Under the pieces are notes generated by a model. The model was not told the DNA's origin, did no database searches, and saw only the letters and a program-made list of their open reading frames with translations. Below, one piece after another: positions 13,701 to 23,905 of a stretch of 23,998 nucleotides of DNA. The position numbers and the translations under genes were made by a program. The stretch is from Bugula neritina (Eukaryota; Bryozoa; Gymnolaemata; Cheilostomatida; Bugulidae): positions 1 through 23,998 of the forward strand of contig CAXIUT010000116.1 of the NCBI GenBank assembly GCA_964035545.1. Reading direction: 5' to 3'. How positions within the stretch are numbered: the first letter of the stretch is position 1; each line of letters opens with the position of its first letter.

Positions 13701-16700
13701 TTAACTTTTCCAGGATCTCTACTATTTCCAAGCAACTCAAAGAGATCATCATTAGCTAAGAAGTAAAATCGAGGGAAAGCTCCTCTCTTAGTTTAAAGCA
13801 AACTATTAAGTACCTTTTGACTCTAATCTAGTCTTTTGGAAATATCATCAAGATCATTATAAAAGTTTTCAACTAAAAGAGCAACAAGGATATTTGGTTT
13901 AGCATGGATTCTATCCATATGTACTCCGATTCTATTGTTAAGAAGATGGAATTTATTGATATCTCCTATCAATTGTCGATCTTGGTCTTGTTGTGAAGCA
14001 AAAATGGCTTATAAATAGATCCATTGCCTTTGTACTTGAGCTAACATTTATAGAGTTTAAGAGATCTTCTGGAGGTTATTTTACCAGGTTTAGATCTAGT
14101 CTTTGAAGTTGTCATAGAAAAGACCTGTTTTTTGAGTTGATAGCACTCCCATATGGTCTTCAAGAATGGCAAAAATAGCATCAGTACCTTTGATTTTCCA
14201 TGTTTTTTTATGTGCTTCAGTGACTATTTATAGTCCTTCCCATTCTTTTTTTATTTTTTCCAAAGCACTTTCTATTTTATATTATTATCTGGCAACTTAA
14301 CAAGTAGTATTGATAACTTCCGAATGTCCAATAAAATTCTTTTGCACAAATATTTAATCAAAAGTGAATCCCTAACCTTCAGGATCAAAATCAATATGAT
14401 TTTTAAGTTAATTCCAATGTCTTGCTCTAATGAAAGGTTTTCTAAGGAAGTCAATAAGTGGCAATACATTTTTAAAGTTTTAGATAGACTGTTTAACTGA
14501 TGTAAAAATACCCCATCTTCTTATATGAGACTATTTGCTTTTACTATTAAGTTAATAAGTAAAGTCATCAGCATATTACTCTAAATTTTAACAATCAATC
14601 TATCTAAATTTAATATCTTTAACTTTAACTTTATAACTTTAGTCCCATTTCTCTTTCAAATTCCAAATATCCTACAAATACTTTATCTACTTATCAACAT
14701 GATCCAGATCAGCAGGAGAAGTATAACTGATCTGGAAAAGATCAAATCCAAATATCATATCATTCCATCTAGTTCTCAATCCTTTAACCAAATCGATATA
14801 CTCGTTAAGATTATTGAATGCATTTTAATTAGTATAAGAGGACTGGAAAGGAGCATTTTGCTAGAAATTACCTTTAAGATCAAATGCCTCTTTAAGAAAA
14901 TCATCTTTATTTTTCTTGGCCTGGTATTCAAAAACCCCTCTCACTTTTTAATTTCTTTTTTATATGTCCAAAAGCATATCATTGTAATGCAACCAGGCAT
15001 CCATGAGAGTGGCTCTGAGTTTATTTTACTACTCTTTGAGTTGTATGGAATGCATGTCTAGTTATGCAAATTTATCTTTGAGAGGATCTAATTTTTTTTA
15101 GAACTACTCTCGATTGTTCATAAGTTCCTGCCATAGATCAGTATTTTTTTTAAGTTGCTGCAAATCTTGTGGCTATGGGGTCAAATTGGCTTATGAAGTT
15201 TTGAACAAATCATGTAAACTTTTAAGCTAGTCAATACATCTTTATTGCAAATAGGACATAAACATATTTTGCCATAAAATAACTATTTCAGATAGAGTAG
15301 TTTTAAATCGACTGTCATCCAAATTAATACAACCTATAGGATGTGAACTTTTTATCTACTGTATCTGCTCACTTTGAGCATTTGAATTTTATATCTGCTA
15401 CTTCAATTGAGATATGTCCATCCAGTTGTAATCCACCACGTTTTTTATAAATTTCTATTTACGCTTGTTCTACCAAAATAGTGGAGAATTAGTCCACTTG
15501 TCCTTAGTGCTATCCTTAGTCACCTCACTACACACCTTATTTAAATTGTTTATTATCTTAGAAGAATACTTCTGAATATCAATATCATCACTTATCTTAT
15601 AATACAAAAATCCCTCATGGGGCTTTATCTATTACTACTAGATTGCCTTCCTATTCGGATTCTTCTCCTTCTACATCCTCAACAACAACTCGTCTCTCTT
15701 CTTCTTATATATATCATACATCTTGTTCTGCACCTTAGGAAACGCACTCACCACATCGTTAATAGAACTGATTATCTATGTTATAGTCTACAGAAGAGAC
15801 GTAGTGGTTGGTTTGTATGCCAACTTAGGCGGATCATCTCTTTACAAAATAGCAGAGATGACGAAGATAGGTGTAGGCTGGATGTTTTTTTATGGATCTC
15901 CAATCACCACATAAAATTCAACTAAACTATTTTTAATACCCTTCTTCAACGAATCCTCAATCTTCCTATCTATCTCTTTCACATAGTTAAACCAAAATAA
16001 CTGAGTCTACTTTCTACCACCAGCGAACAACTCATAAGAATGCAGTAAAATATCCGATATCTACTTCAATATCTTCTGCAACTTATCCTTTATATCTTCT
16101 CTATGATCTTTCTGCTCCTCTTCAAACTATTATATCTGATACGAATGCTTCTTATTTATCTTCAAAAATAATTTAGAAGCTATCTCTTGACATTTCTGTT
16201 CGATTTTATCTGTATTAGCTTTGAACTCCTTCAACTTATTATAGAGATCAGAGCAGACTCCTCGACAAGTTCTTCCCAAAAAGGAGTCAACATTGGCTTT
16301 AGAACTCCATTTGAATCTAGTAATTCCAGGCTGTATAACTTTATTAGCAGACATCAAATGCTAGGCAAATAGATTACGTTCGTTATCGTCCATAAAATCA
16401 ATAATTTGATTATACTCTCTCACCACTACCATCGACAACTCCCTCAACACCCTCAAATTCTATCTATTGTTCATCACAAATTAATCAGGCTAGTTAGGTA
16501 TACGAATATTAAAAGGAATCAGTATCTTCCAAGTGGACACCTAGTTTATCAGTTTGGCAAGTTTTCTATCGAAATTGCATTATATGTGATGTGGTTTAGG
16601 TCTTAGTATTTCGAGTGGAAGTTTGTAATCTTAGCTGTTTTCATCTGGTCGACATAAAATTGTTACAGCCTAGATTGATTTGTTTATGTTGCCTGGTTCT

Positions 16701-18823
16701 TCAAATCCTTTGTTCTAGTCTTTCCATACAGCCAATTTTTGTTCTTTTATCAAGCTTTACAACTGTTTAGAAGTAACTAGATATTTTTAATTGGCATTTA
16801 TTTTGATATCGTCATCAATAAAATAAAGTTTCTATATTTTATCTTTGAATTTCTATAGTCTAAAGACGACTGACCGAATCAATATGGCACCACCTGAATA
16901 TTTACCATGATGCAATGGTATATTCGGATCTTTCTTATGCTATATCTCTTGCTTAGCAGATTATATCTCAGATATAAATAAATTCATCACCTAGATAGCC
17001 TTCTTCTTCACACATGTCTTAATACTATCTCTTTTAGCAAGATAATCAAATGCCTATAACATATTTACTCCCTGCTAAACTGTTGTCACCTGCTTAAATG
17101 CAAAATCTATCACGTTTTGATACATAACATCCAATTATTTCACTCCACTCTTGAAGGTGTTATATTATTAATGCCAATTAGATGCTTTTACATCCAGTAT
17201 TTTTTATTTTTTATTTGCTTTAAATTTATCAATCAATTTGGCAAAAGCTCCCTTTATCTATAATAATATCCCAACGATTTAAGAAGCCCTAGCCCCACCA
17301 AACTTAGGCAACTGATGATCTCTTCCCTTAAGAGCAAATTGAAGCTGTCCTTGACAAATCTAGATCAACTCTGAACATCTTTGAACAAAGGCCTAAACAG
17401 ATGCAAAGATAGAATTGGTAACAAAATTCCATTTTCTTTTTTACGTGGTATTAATCACATCAGCAAAATGATCATAAATCTATCTCCATCGCTTGCCAGT
17501 CTCAATCGCATCATTCAAATCCTATATACACTTCTATACATCTCCATCAAGCATATCATCAACGTTTATCTTAGCCTTGCATCGCTGGATTATCTGATTG
17601 GATATCTTGTTCAATAAATTTGTTATTCTATCATTGGAGTTGTAAAATTGAGAATGGTGCCAAATCATCCTCACTCTTTTTAGTAACTAAGGCAGCATAT
17701 CAGGTATTTGCTTAGGCTAGGCTTCTTATAGCTTTTTACATGGCTCTAGTAAAGATTGTAAGAACATCAAGTTGTTTTGAGCCTATTCTGATTTAGCTTT
17801 TATGTTTTAAGCCAACTATCCAAATCCTCTAGCATCATTGCTGTCCATTTTTTATAGAAATCTGACTATAGCTTTCAATTATGGATTTTAAAGTTGTTAG
17901 TCAATATGTTTGAGGTTTTATCTTCTATTTCTCCAATATTAGATTTAATCCAAAGGTCCAGAATTCTAATTTTACTGATGAGAATCGGGATTACTGACTA
18001 TTTCTTTGATTTGTCTATTCCACTGAATAATAGTAGTCTATAGTCTCTGAATTAGATCTTTATCTTGTCCATCACTATTGGAGAGATCTTCTTTAGGTAT
18101 ATACAGCTCAGTATATCCTTATAGTTGAAAACAAGCTTCAGTAAGGGAGGTCATAAATTTGTGTAACTGTGCCAAAAATTATTTTTTAACATTATCAGGC
18201 CATGATTTCTAATTCATAATCGTAGGAATAAACAAATTATTCATAAAATTAACTAGACTCTTCAGATGATTCTTCTCTATTTTTCTAACCAAAATTTTAG
18301 ATTCGTCCAACTGTGTCACCTATTCCTTAGTCAATTTGAATATTATAGCAGTATCATAAGTTATCCCATGAGGAACGTCCAATGAATATCGAACCTCATC
18401 GTTTTATACCCACACAAATAATTTCTGTCCTATTTCTTATAACAAGAACAAATGCTTTACTTCTTCTTAAAGATCTATAGTCCAATGTTTAGCAGAATCG
18501 AACATGTTTATTGAACTTTATATCTTCTATTTCACCCATTCAAGAAGTTCTCCATCTATTGTATCTTTTTTCATCAGTTTAGGAGGGGAATTTTCAATAG
18601 CATTTTCTGATATTCTCACTTTGTTTCTTTGTCTTGGAACTGAATAATCAAAATTCTATCTTCCCTCAACTTGATTAGCCTCATCCTGTTCCTTCTTAAC
18701 TTCCATATCTTTCACCATTTGCTGATAATCTTCCTCTGGAATGTCTTATAGTTCAGGCTCTTAAGGTTTGAGCTCAACAGATTGATCAACAGACAGTTTG
18801 GTCGGCGAGTCAGGTTACTCCAT
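4745..18823 (-). CDS. Axonemal dynein heavy chain (inner-arm, possibly DNAH2-like)
   Basis: I translated the whole span: 4,692 residues in one frame, with TAA/TAG as Gln and no TGA until the end. The start is the first ATG after an in-frame TGA 33 bases upstream. Dynein heavy chains are the microtubule motors of ciliary arms. Order: N-terminal tail (to about 1300); linker with RHWNQL near 1465 and FPRFYFL near 1684; AAA1 with P-loop GPAGTGKT (1966-1973) and CFDEF (2016-2020); AAA2 P-loop GSSMSGKS (2279-2286); AAA3 P-loop GSTGTGKT (2620-2627) and VDDLNMP (2685-2691); AAA4 GQGGAGRHS (2974-2982), Arg in place of Lys; stalk coiled coils about 3200-3350 and 3420-3515 with the microtubule-binding tip between; AAA5 with [11 protein letters not shown] near 3615; AAA6 with LSPGVDP near 4070; C-terminal domain with YGGRVTD and [10 protein letters not shown]. 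The AAA1 wording ([18 protein letters not shown]) and AAA2 context suggest the DNAH2 (I1 beta) class. That assignment is tentative. Confidence 0.97.
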
Positions 18824-18915
18824 CTCTTGATAAGTTATAAAAAAAACAATATCTCAACTTAATTTAATTTGAATTTAATACCAATATATTATATTATTGA
18901 TAATTTCCGATACAA

Positions 18916-20191
18916 TCATTGCTCGTTTTCTATCAAAGCAGCAGCACCCATTCCTGTTCCAATACACATAGAAACAACTCCGTTTTTAGACTGTGTTCGC
19001 TTCAATTCTGGCATCAAAGTAGCAATTTGTCTAGCACCTACATAAACACATCAGTACCTGTACAACCCAAAGGATGTCCGAGAGCAATTGCTCCTCCTTT
19101 TGGATTTAATTTCTTATAATCAATACCCAACTTATCAACACAGTATGTTGCCTGACTAGCAAATGCTTCATTGATTTCCCAAATATCAACATCATTGATC
19201 TTTTTGTTAGTTCTTTCAAGAAGAGCAGGAATAGCTACAGCTGGTCCAATACCCATGATCAAGGGATCGCATCCTCGAACGGCATAATCAACAAATTTAC
19301 CAAGAATAGGCATTCCTAGTTTTTTCGCAACTGATCTGCGAGCGAAAATAACAGCAGCAGCTCCATCTGACACCTGAGAACTGTTTCCAGCTGTTGTTGT
19401 TCCTCCTTTCTTGAAAGCAGGCTTCAATTTCGATAAACTTTACAAAGTTGTAGCACCTCTGATACCATCATCTTTTGAAATAACTACATCAACTTATTAA
19501 TCTTTATCATTCTTGTTTTTAGTCTTAACTGGAACAATTTCACCTGCATAGATAAAAAGGTACTATCAAACCAACCATTCTTTTGAGCTTGAGCTGCTTT
19601 TCTATGAGAATCGACTGCCATTTGATCTTGTTGCTTTCTGGTAACTCCATATTTCTCAGCTACATTTTATGAGGTTTATCCCATATTGGTAAGACAAGTT
19701 CTAGCTTTTTAATGTTAGAAAACTGACTCAGAAAGGTTATCAACATTAATAGAACTATTCATGTCATAAAGTGACATTGATTAGACTCCTGATCCAACTC
19801 CGATATCAATCATTCCTGATTTTATTTTAGAAGCAATGATTGCACAGGCTTCAAGACCTGAGGAACAAAGTCGGTTAATAGCGACAATAGGAGTAGTATC
19901 TGGATATCCAGCCATGAACATAGCCATTCTGGCAGTAATTTATCCAGCTCCAGGTTGTAGGTTATTTCCAACAGCTATGTCTTGGATAGCTTCTGACTTG
20001 ATGTTAGCTCTTTCTGCTGCTTACTTCAGGACAGTCGAAAGCATAACTTCTGGAGCTGTATTTCTGAGTCCTCCTCTTTTTCCTCGAGTAATAGCAGTTC
20101 TAACAGCTGAACAGATCACGACATCATCATCTGATTTGGCTGCGATGTTTTGTTTTGTGACGATGGTTGCCAGGTTGTGTAGTCTGTCCAT
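18916..20191 (-). CDS. 3-ketoacyl-CoA thiolase (acetyl-CoA acyltransferase, ACAA1-like), two 20-nt introns
   Basis: Exons 20191-19564, 19543-19058 and 19037-18916 join to encode 411 residues ending in TGA. The enzyme performs the last step of fatty-acid beta-oxidation, splitting 3-ketoacyl-CoA with CoA to acetyl-CoA. The nucleophile is Cys109 in NRLCSSGLEA, the base is His366 in GHPLGCTGARQ and the second Cys is Cys396 in SMCIGTGMG. NEAFASQ and KPAFKKGGTTTAGNSSQVSDGAAA also match. The sequence is closest, from memory, to peroxisomal ACAA1 (LQPGAG, IVPVKT). The N-terminus has RLHNLAT, like the first seven positions of a PTS2 signal, but the expected His/Gln-Leu/Ala is Ile-Val. There is no C-terminal SKL, so the organelle is undecided. 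The first ATG after the in-frame TGA of the upstream gene is taken as start. Its stop lies 92 bases before the dynein ATG. Confidence 0.95.
19038..19057 (-). other. 20-nt intron 2 of the thiolase gene
   Basis: The minus strand reads GTACTGATGTGTTTATGTAG. Removal joins ACA-G to GT-GCT and restores GCTGARQIATL, an invariant thiolase segment. Retention runs into TGA within a few codons. Phase 1. Both junctions carry AG|GT. Confidence 0.95.
19544..19563 (-). other. 20-nt intron 1 of the thiolase gene
   Basis: The minus strand reads GTACCTTTTTATCTATGCAG. Removal joins GAT-A to GT-GAA and restores NGWFDSEIVPVKT, which matches the thiolase family. Phase 1. Confidence 0.93.
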
Positions 20192-20278
20192 GTAATAAAT
20201 ATGACGTAGACTGTTAAGATATGTTAATCTATGGGTTAATATAGATAGATATTAAATTAAGATGATTGGATGTGAGGA

Positions 20279-21061
20279 TCAATTTAGTTCAGTTCTGAGG
20301 AATCCGCTATTCCACATAAATCCTGCAGGTTCAGCATTGCCCTAAGAAAGCACAGGTTCATCCATTTTAAAAACTTATCGACCCAACATAGCCACAATGC
20401 CTGGGAGTGGTTCATCTTCTGTCTACTTAATCTTTGACCCTTCATGCACTGACCTCTTTGATCCTTCATGGACTGACCTCTTTTATGATATTTTTGAATT
20501 ATAAGGGTCGTTTTATTTACTCATGTTTGAAACTCCAACGTTACCTCCTCCATAGGGTTGCTACTTGTTTATCATTTGCTAGTAATCAGTTCCACTTTTT
20601 CCAACATTGCTTTGGTAGGGGTTTTCCTGTGCTCTTATCCTTGACCCCTATTGCTATCTGTTGCTTATGTGTGAACCAGCGACATTGTTGTTGGCATAGT
20701 GTGAACCAGCGACATTGTTGTTTTCATTCACCTTTGATTCGTTAAACCTTTAACCAGCCACACCTGAATGAGCCACACCTGAAGCAGCTGGATCTCTATA
20801 ATTTTAATTTCTGTTGTATGGATCTTCGTTTCTGATGGCAGATTGATGAGGTTCTGAAGCTTTTACAGCTGATTAGTTGCCATATGGATTGGGTCTTTAA
20901 TTGTTTTATTTAACAGCTGACTGGTTAGGATATGAATTGGCTTTATCTTTGTTGATAGCTGATTGTTAGTTTCTAGCAGATGGTTCTTTATTTGTATCTT
21001 TTCCTACCCTACTATTAGACTTGTTTTTTCTGTCTTTATCCTTACTGTCACAAGCACCCAT
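20279..21061 (-). CDS. MGAC low-complexity protein with three tandem peptide repeats
   Basis: A single exon of 260 residues. The start is fixed by an in-frame TGA 16 bases upstream. I do not recognise a domain. The N-terminus MGACDS has Gly2 and Cys4, the arrangement of dual myristoylation and palmitoylation, so attachment to a membrane is inferred. The body is Asn/Gln/Ser/Lys-rich and probably disordered, with four spaced QSA(I/V) motifs in residues about 32-76, then SGVA(H/G) twice (5 residues), NNNVAGSH(Y/I)(A/S) twice (10 residues) and RSVHEGSK twice (8 residues). The last 45 residues, from PLPGIVAMLG to the end, are less repetitive and hydrophobic (FMWNSGFL), and may be the functional part. 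It is followed on the same strand by the thiolase gene 87 bases on. The two MGxC genes upstream share its N-terminal layout. Confidence 0.8.
20431..20482. repeat. 24-bp coding tandem repeat (two copies)
   Basis: TTCATG-x-ACTGACCTCTTT recurs at 20441 and 20465, a period of 24 bases. It encodes RSVHEGSK twice on the minus strand inside the MGAC gene, so copy changes keep the frame. Confidence 0.85.
20669..20722. repeat. 30-bp coding tandem repeat (two copies)
   Basis: GTGAACCAGCGACATTGTTG occurs at 20671 and again at 20701. The minus strand encodes NNNVAGSHYA and NNNVAGSHIS. The near identity at DNA level implies a recent duplication. Confidence 0.9.
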
Positions 21062-21228
21062 TAGTTGATAACCTATTCAAATCAATTAAATATCATTCCT
21101 AATCAGTATCATATTTATTTTATTGATTTAAATAAAAATAATCATTCACTAACATCTTATTCTATCAAATAATAACAACAAAGAAAAGACTTAAATAGAA
21201 TATTAATATTGAAATAGAGGGATAACAA

Positions 21229-22688
21229 TCAACAGACAACTGGTTAAACTTATGTCCATACTACACTTTGACCGATTCCTATCATTGAATGTTAATTTGG
21301 ATTTTTTGGCTAGTTTTTATTTATGTTTCTTAAGTTACTGCACTTAATCTCCAATGTTTTTGACTATAATTTGATGTTAGTCTGACGCTAGCTCATAGTT
21401 CTAAAAGTCTTAATAGAACTGTCTACCCTTTGCTATGATCTAAATTCACTATCTTTTGATCGACCATTTGATTGAGGTATTGATACTTATATTATCTAAT
21501 GATATAAACCACTTTCTTCTTTCTTTATCTGCTATCTTTGAAAAGGTTTTTACTAGCTTTAACTCATCTACTTTTTATCATGCTTCTATTATTATTACTC
21601 TTTTTAATCATATTTTTTAGTTTTTTTATACATAGAAGGAACTTCAAAATTAGAACTTGCTTTACTTGCCTCATTTGCCTTCATGTTAGCCGCCTGGTTT
21701 GCCTGGTTTGCCTTACTTGTCTAGTTTTCCTCGTTTGCCTTACTTGCCTTGTTTTCCTCGTTTGCCTTACTTGTCTAGTTTTGAATATTTGCTTCAGGTA
21801 AGGGAGCTTACTAATTAAAATTTAGAACAGCACTCATTTTGTTATTTATTCCATTTATTTAGTTATATTTGCTCGAAGCAGGAGTATCTTTTGCAGAGAT
21901 TTAATGACTTTTCAATTGGTTTAGTAAGATACTTGTCCCTGAGTAAGAAAAATTTTGCTAACTTTTTAAGATTGATCTTTATTTTATGATAGGTTTATCT
22001 TTGTTTTTAGGAACATTATATGATTTTGGCCTTTAACCTTCTTCAACTATTAAAGGAAGAGCATTAATAGATTATGGATCTTTCAAAAGTGCTAAAAGAT
22101 GACTACTCGCTGAAAATCGTCCTTTATTTTGATAATAAATTTTTTATTATTTTTTTTATTCTTCTACAATAATTTAAGTTTTATCTTTTTTGATTTAATT
22201 AGAAGGAGGATTAATCATAATAGATTTAGTTGGAGTAAAGTTCAGTTATTTTTTTCCTTATTAATTATATTTTATTTTTTTGGAAGTCTTTTATTTTATT
22301 TAAAGAGGAAGAGTCGAATTGATCTGACTAGGCTCATTATTAATAATAGGTGTTTTTTAAATTGATATCTCTTCATCAGGTTTCAGACTTCTCAGATTAG
22401 TTTTAGGCTCAAGATGATTTCTACTGATTATTACATCATTTGGTATTTTAGGCAAAGATATTGATGCTTTACTCTCTCCACCTTATGGTTCTTTTTGAAT
22501 AGATTCTGATTATTAGAAAGTGTACCTTCAGGTTGAATTTTCTTATTTTAGGGAACATCTTGAGAATGGTTAACTGGTTTTCTCTAGGTAAGGTTGTTAG
22601 GATTATCTTTAGATTAGTTTTGATTAAAGCCTTGATTAAGATAAAGAGGATTGCGCCTTTAATCTGGTTTGTTGGCACACATACCCAT
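21229..22688 (-). CDS. MGMC Gln/Lys/Asn-rich low-complexity protein, one intron
   Basis: Exons 22688-22526 and 22505-21229 join to give 479 residues ending in TGA. Without removing the 20-nt intron the frame stops early. No domain is recognised. The protein starts MGMCANK, so Gly2 and Cys4 again suit double acylation. The rest is polar and basic with many Gln codons written TAA or TAG, and is probably disordered. Residues about 300-350 hold a repeat of nine residues built on SKANEEN followed by KAN and QAN variants. The last residues, GIGQSVVWTQVQPVVC, are more hydrophobic and end in Cys. The gene lies 167 bases upstream of the MGAC gene on the same strand. Possible roles are cytoskeletal or cortical scaffolding, but nothing in the sequence proves either. 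Confidence 0.8.
21690..21785. repeat. 27-bp coding repeat (KANEEN/SKA type)
   Basis: CCTCGTTTGCC occurs at 21729 and 21756, a period of 27 bases, within a longer run of TTGCCT-rich degenerate copies. The minus strand encodes the SKANEENxx repeats of the MGMC protein. Confidence 0.85.
22506..22525 (-). other. 20-nt intron in the MGMC gene
   Basis: The minus strand reads GTACACTTTCTAATAATCAG. Removal joins GAA-G to AA-TCT and connects the MGMC start to a frame that stays open for more than 1.2 kb. Phase 1, after residue 54. Confidence 0.88.
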
Positions 22689-22901
22689 GAGTATAACAAT
22701 ATATGCTAAACTTAATTTATTTTGGGTTAAAATTTATATCCTAAATTTGTTGATATTAATTCGATGACTGCAACAACAGAAATTGATATAAAATATTAAC
22801 CATAGTTTAATAAAAATAAAGATATTGATGTATGTGAATTATATATTAATATTAGGAAAGAATTAAAATAAATAATTGATTTAAACCAGTATAAAGTTAT
22901 T

Positions 22902-23713
22902 TCAAGTACGTTTATTAAAGGTAGTCAGAGTTGAGTGTTCAGAATATTATCTATCTAATTTATCAGTTCTTTTAAGAATTTTACTCTTCTAAAATGAAAT
23001 ATTCTTATCTTTTTATTATTAACTATTCTTCATATTCTATCCTTCAAGACTCCCATTATTATTTACACCATATTTTACCTTATCATTCTAAGTATAGTTT
23101 TTACTGTATTATCTATCATTTATCATTGATATTCTGCTATTAAACTAATTTTGTTAGTTCTGATAGTTATCGATATTACTCACCAACTATTTTATTTGAG
23201 ATAGCTATTTTATATATCCTTCTTTATTTTGTTTATTTTATGGTCCTTTTATTTTATCCAACTCTTTTTAGTTTTACTATCTTTATTCATGATTAACTGA
23301 CTATTCTCCTTGATTTTATTTTTTTGATTAATTAATTTAATTTTATGCTGTTTTGTTGGTTTTGGACTTTATAAAATATTTTTGACCTCCTAAAGACTAC
23401 CTTGCTTTCTTCTTTGCCTAATATTCAATCATTTGTCTTTCATATTACTCATCAACATTAGTATTTCTACGACTTGGTTATAATGGTATGATATTTAGTG
23501 GAGTTTATGGTTCAAAAGATATTTTATTCAAACAAGAATTCACTTTATTTTATTGTATTTATTTCTTTTATGATACCTTTTTATTCATTGATGCTTTAGG
23601 AGGAGCTGAGTTTTGATAATAATACCTTCTAGAATGATTTGTTCGCTTTATTTAGTTCGATTATACTTTTATTTTTTGTATTAATTGATGGGGGAACCAG
23701 GACATGGACCCAT
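22902..23713 (-). CDS. MGPC Gln/Asn/Lys-rich low-complexity protein, one intron
   Basis: Exons 23713-23626 and 23605-22902 join to give 263 residues ending in TGA. The start follows an in-frame TGA 58 bases upstream. No known domain is seen. The protein begins MGPCPGS, so Gly2 and Cys4 fit N-myristoylation plus palmitoylation. After a basic first exon the protein is about a third Gln and Asn, with short basic clusters (QAKKKARQS near residue 88) and no hydrophobic core, so it is probably disordered. It is the last gene before the right telomere, with its ATG 73 bases from the first G4T2 tract. Together with the MGMC and MGAC genes it forms a same-strand trio, though their bodies do not align by eye. 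Confidence 0.75.
23606..23625 (-). other. 20-nt intron in the MGPC gene
   Basis: The minus strand reads GTATTATTATCAAAACTCAG. Removal joins GAA-G to CT-CCT and connects the MGPC first exon to an open frame of about 700 bases. Retention meets TGA eight codons past the intron. Phase 1, after residue 29. Confidence 0.87.
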
Positions 23714-23786
23714 CTTATCAGTATTAATAAAACTATCTTAATTTATATATATCAAAATACTGAAAACTATTCATTCTATAAAATTA

Positions 23787-23862
23787 GGGGTTGGGGTTGG
23801 GGTTGGGGGTTGGGGTTGGGGTTGGGGTTGGGGTTGGGGTTGGGGTTGGGGTTGGGGTTGGG
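23787..23862. repeat. Interstitial G4T2 telomeric tract
   Basis: About twelve GGGGTT units preceded by unique sequence AAAATTA. One unit has five G (23805-23809), and the tract ends as GGGTAATAT rather than continuing to the end. It has the orientation of the right telomere. Confidence 0.95.
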
Positions 23863-23905
23863 TAATATATCGCTTTATTTAGATGATATTTATAATTAAA
23901 ATTAA
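23863..23905. other. AT-rich spacer between two telomeric tracts
   Basis: About 43 bases, nearly all A and T with a single CGC, between the interstitial and the terminal G4T2 tracts. It ends AAAATTAA before the final tract, similar to the AAAATTA before the internal tract. No gene is present. Confidence 0.8.

Noticed and set aside
14699-16606. Several plus-strand open frames of 60-120 codons
   Set aside because: All lie opposite the dynein heavy chain, whose frame is continuous and motif-bearing.
19836-20195. Plus-strand open frame of 119 codons
   Set aside because: It is antisense to the first thiolase exon, which has clear motifs. The plus frame has none.
22689-22901. Possible small RNA gene in the 213-base spacer
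   Set aside because: I found no tRNA-like arms, box elements or stable hairpin by eye. The sequence is simple AT-rich spacer.
3053-23625. The 20-nt insertions as retained internal eliminated sequences
   Set aside because: They are not TA-bounded in a consistent way, are shorter than known elements of that kind, and all have GT...AG ends with AG-type exon borders.
23639-23899. Plus-strand frame ending in a Gly-Leu/Gly-Trp repeat
   Set aside because: The repeat is telomere DNA read as codons. The upstream part is antisense to the MGPC gene.
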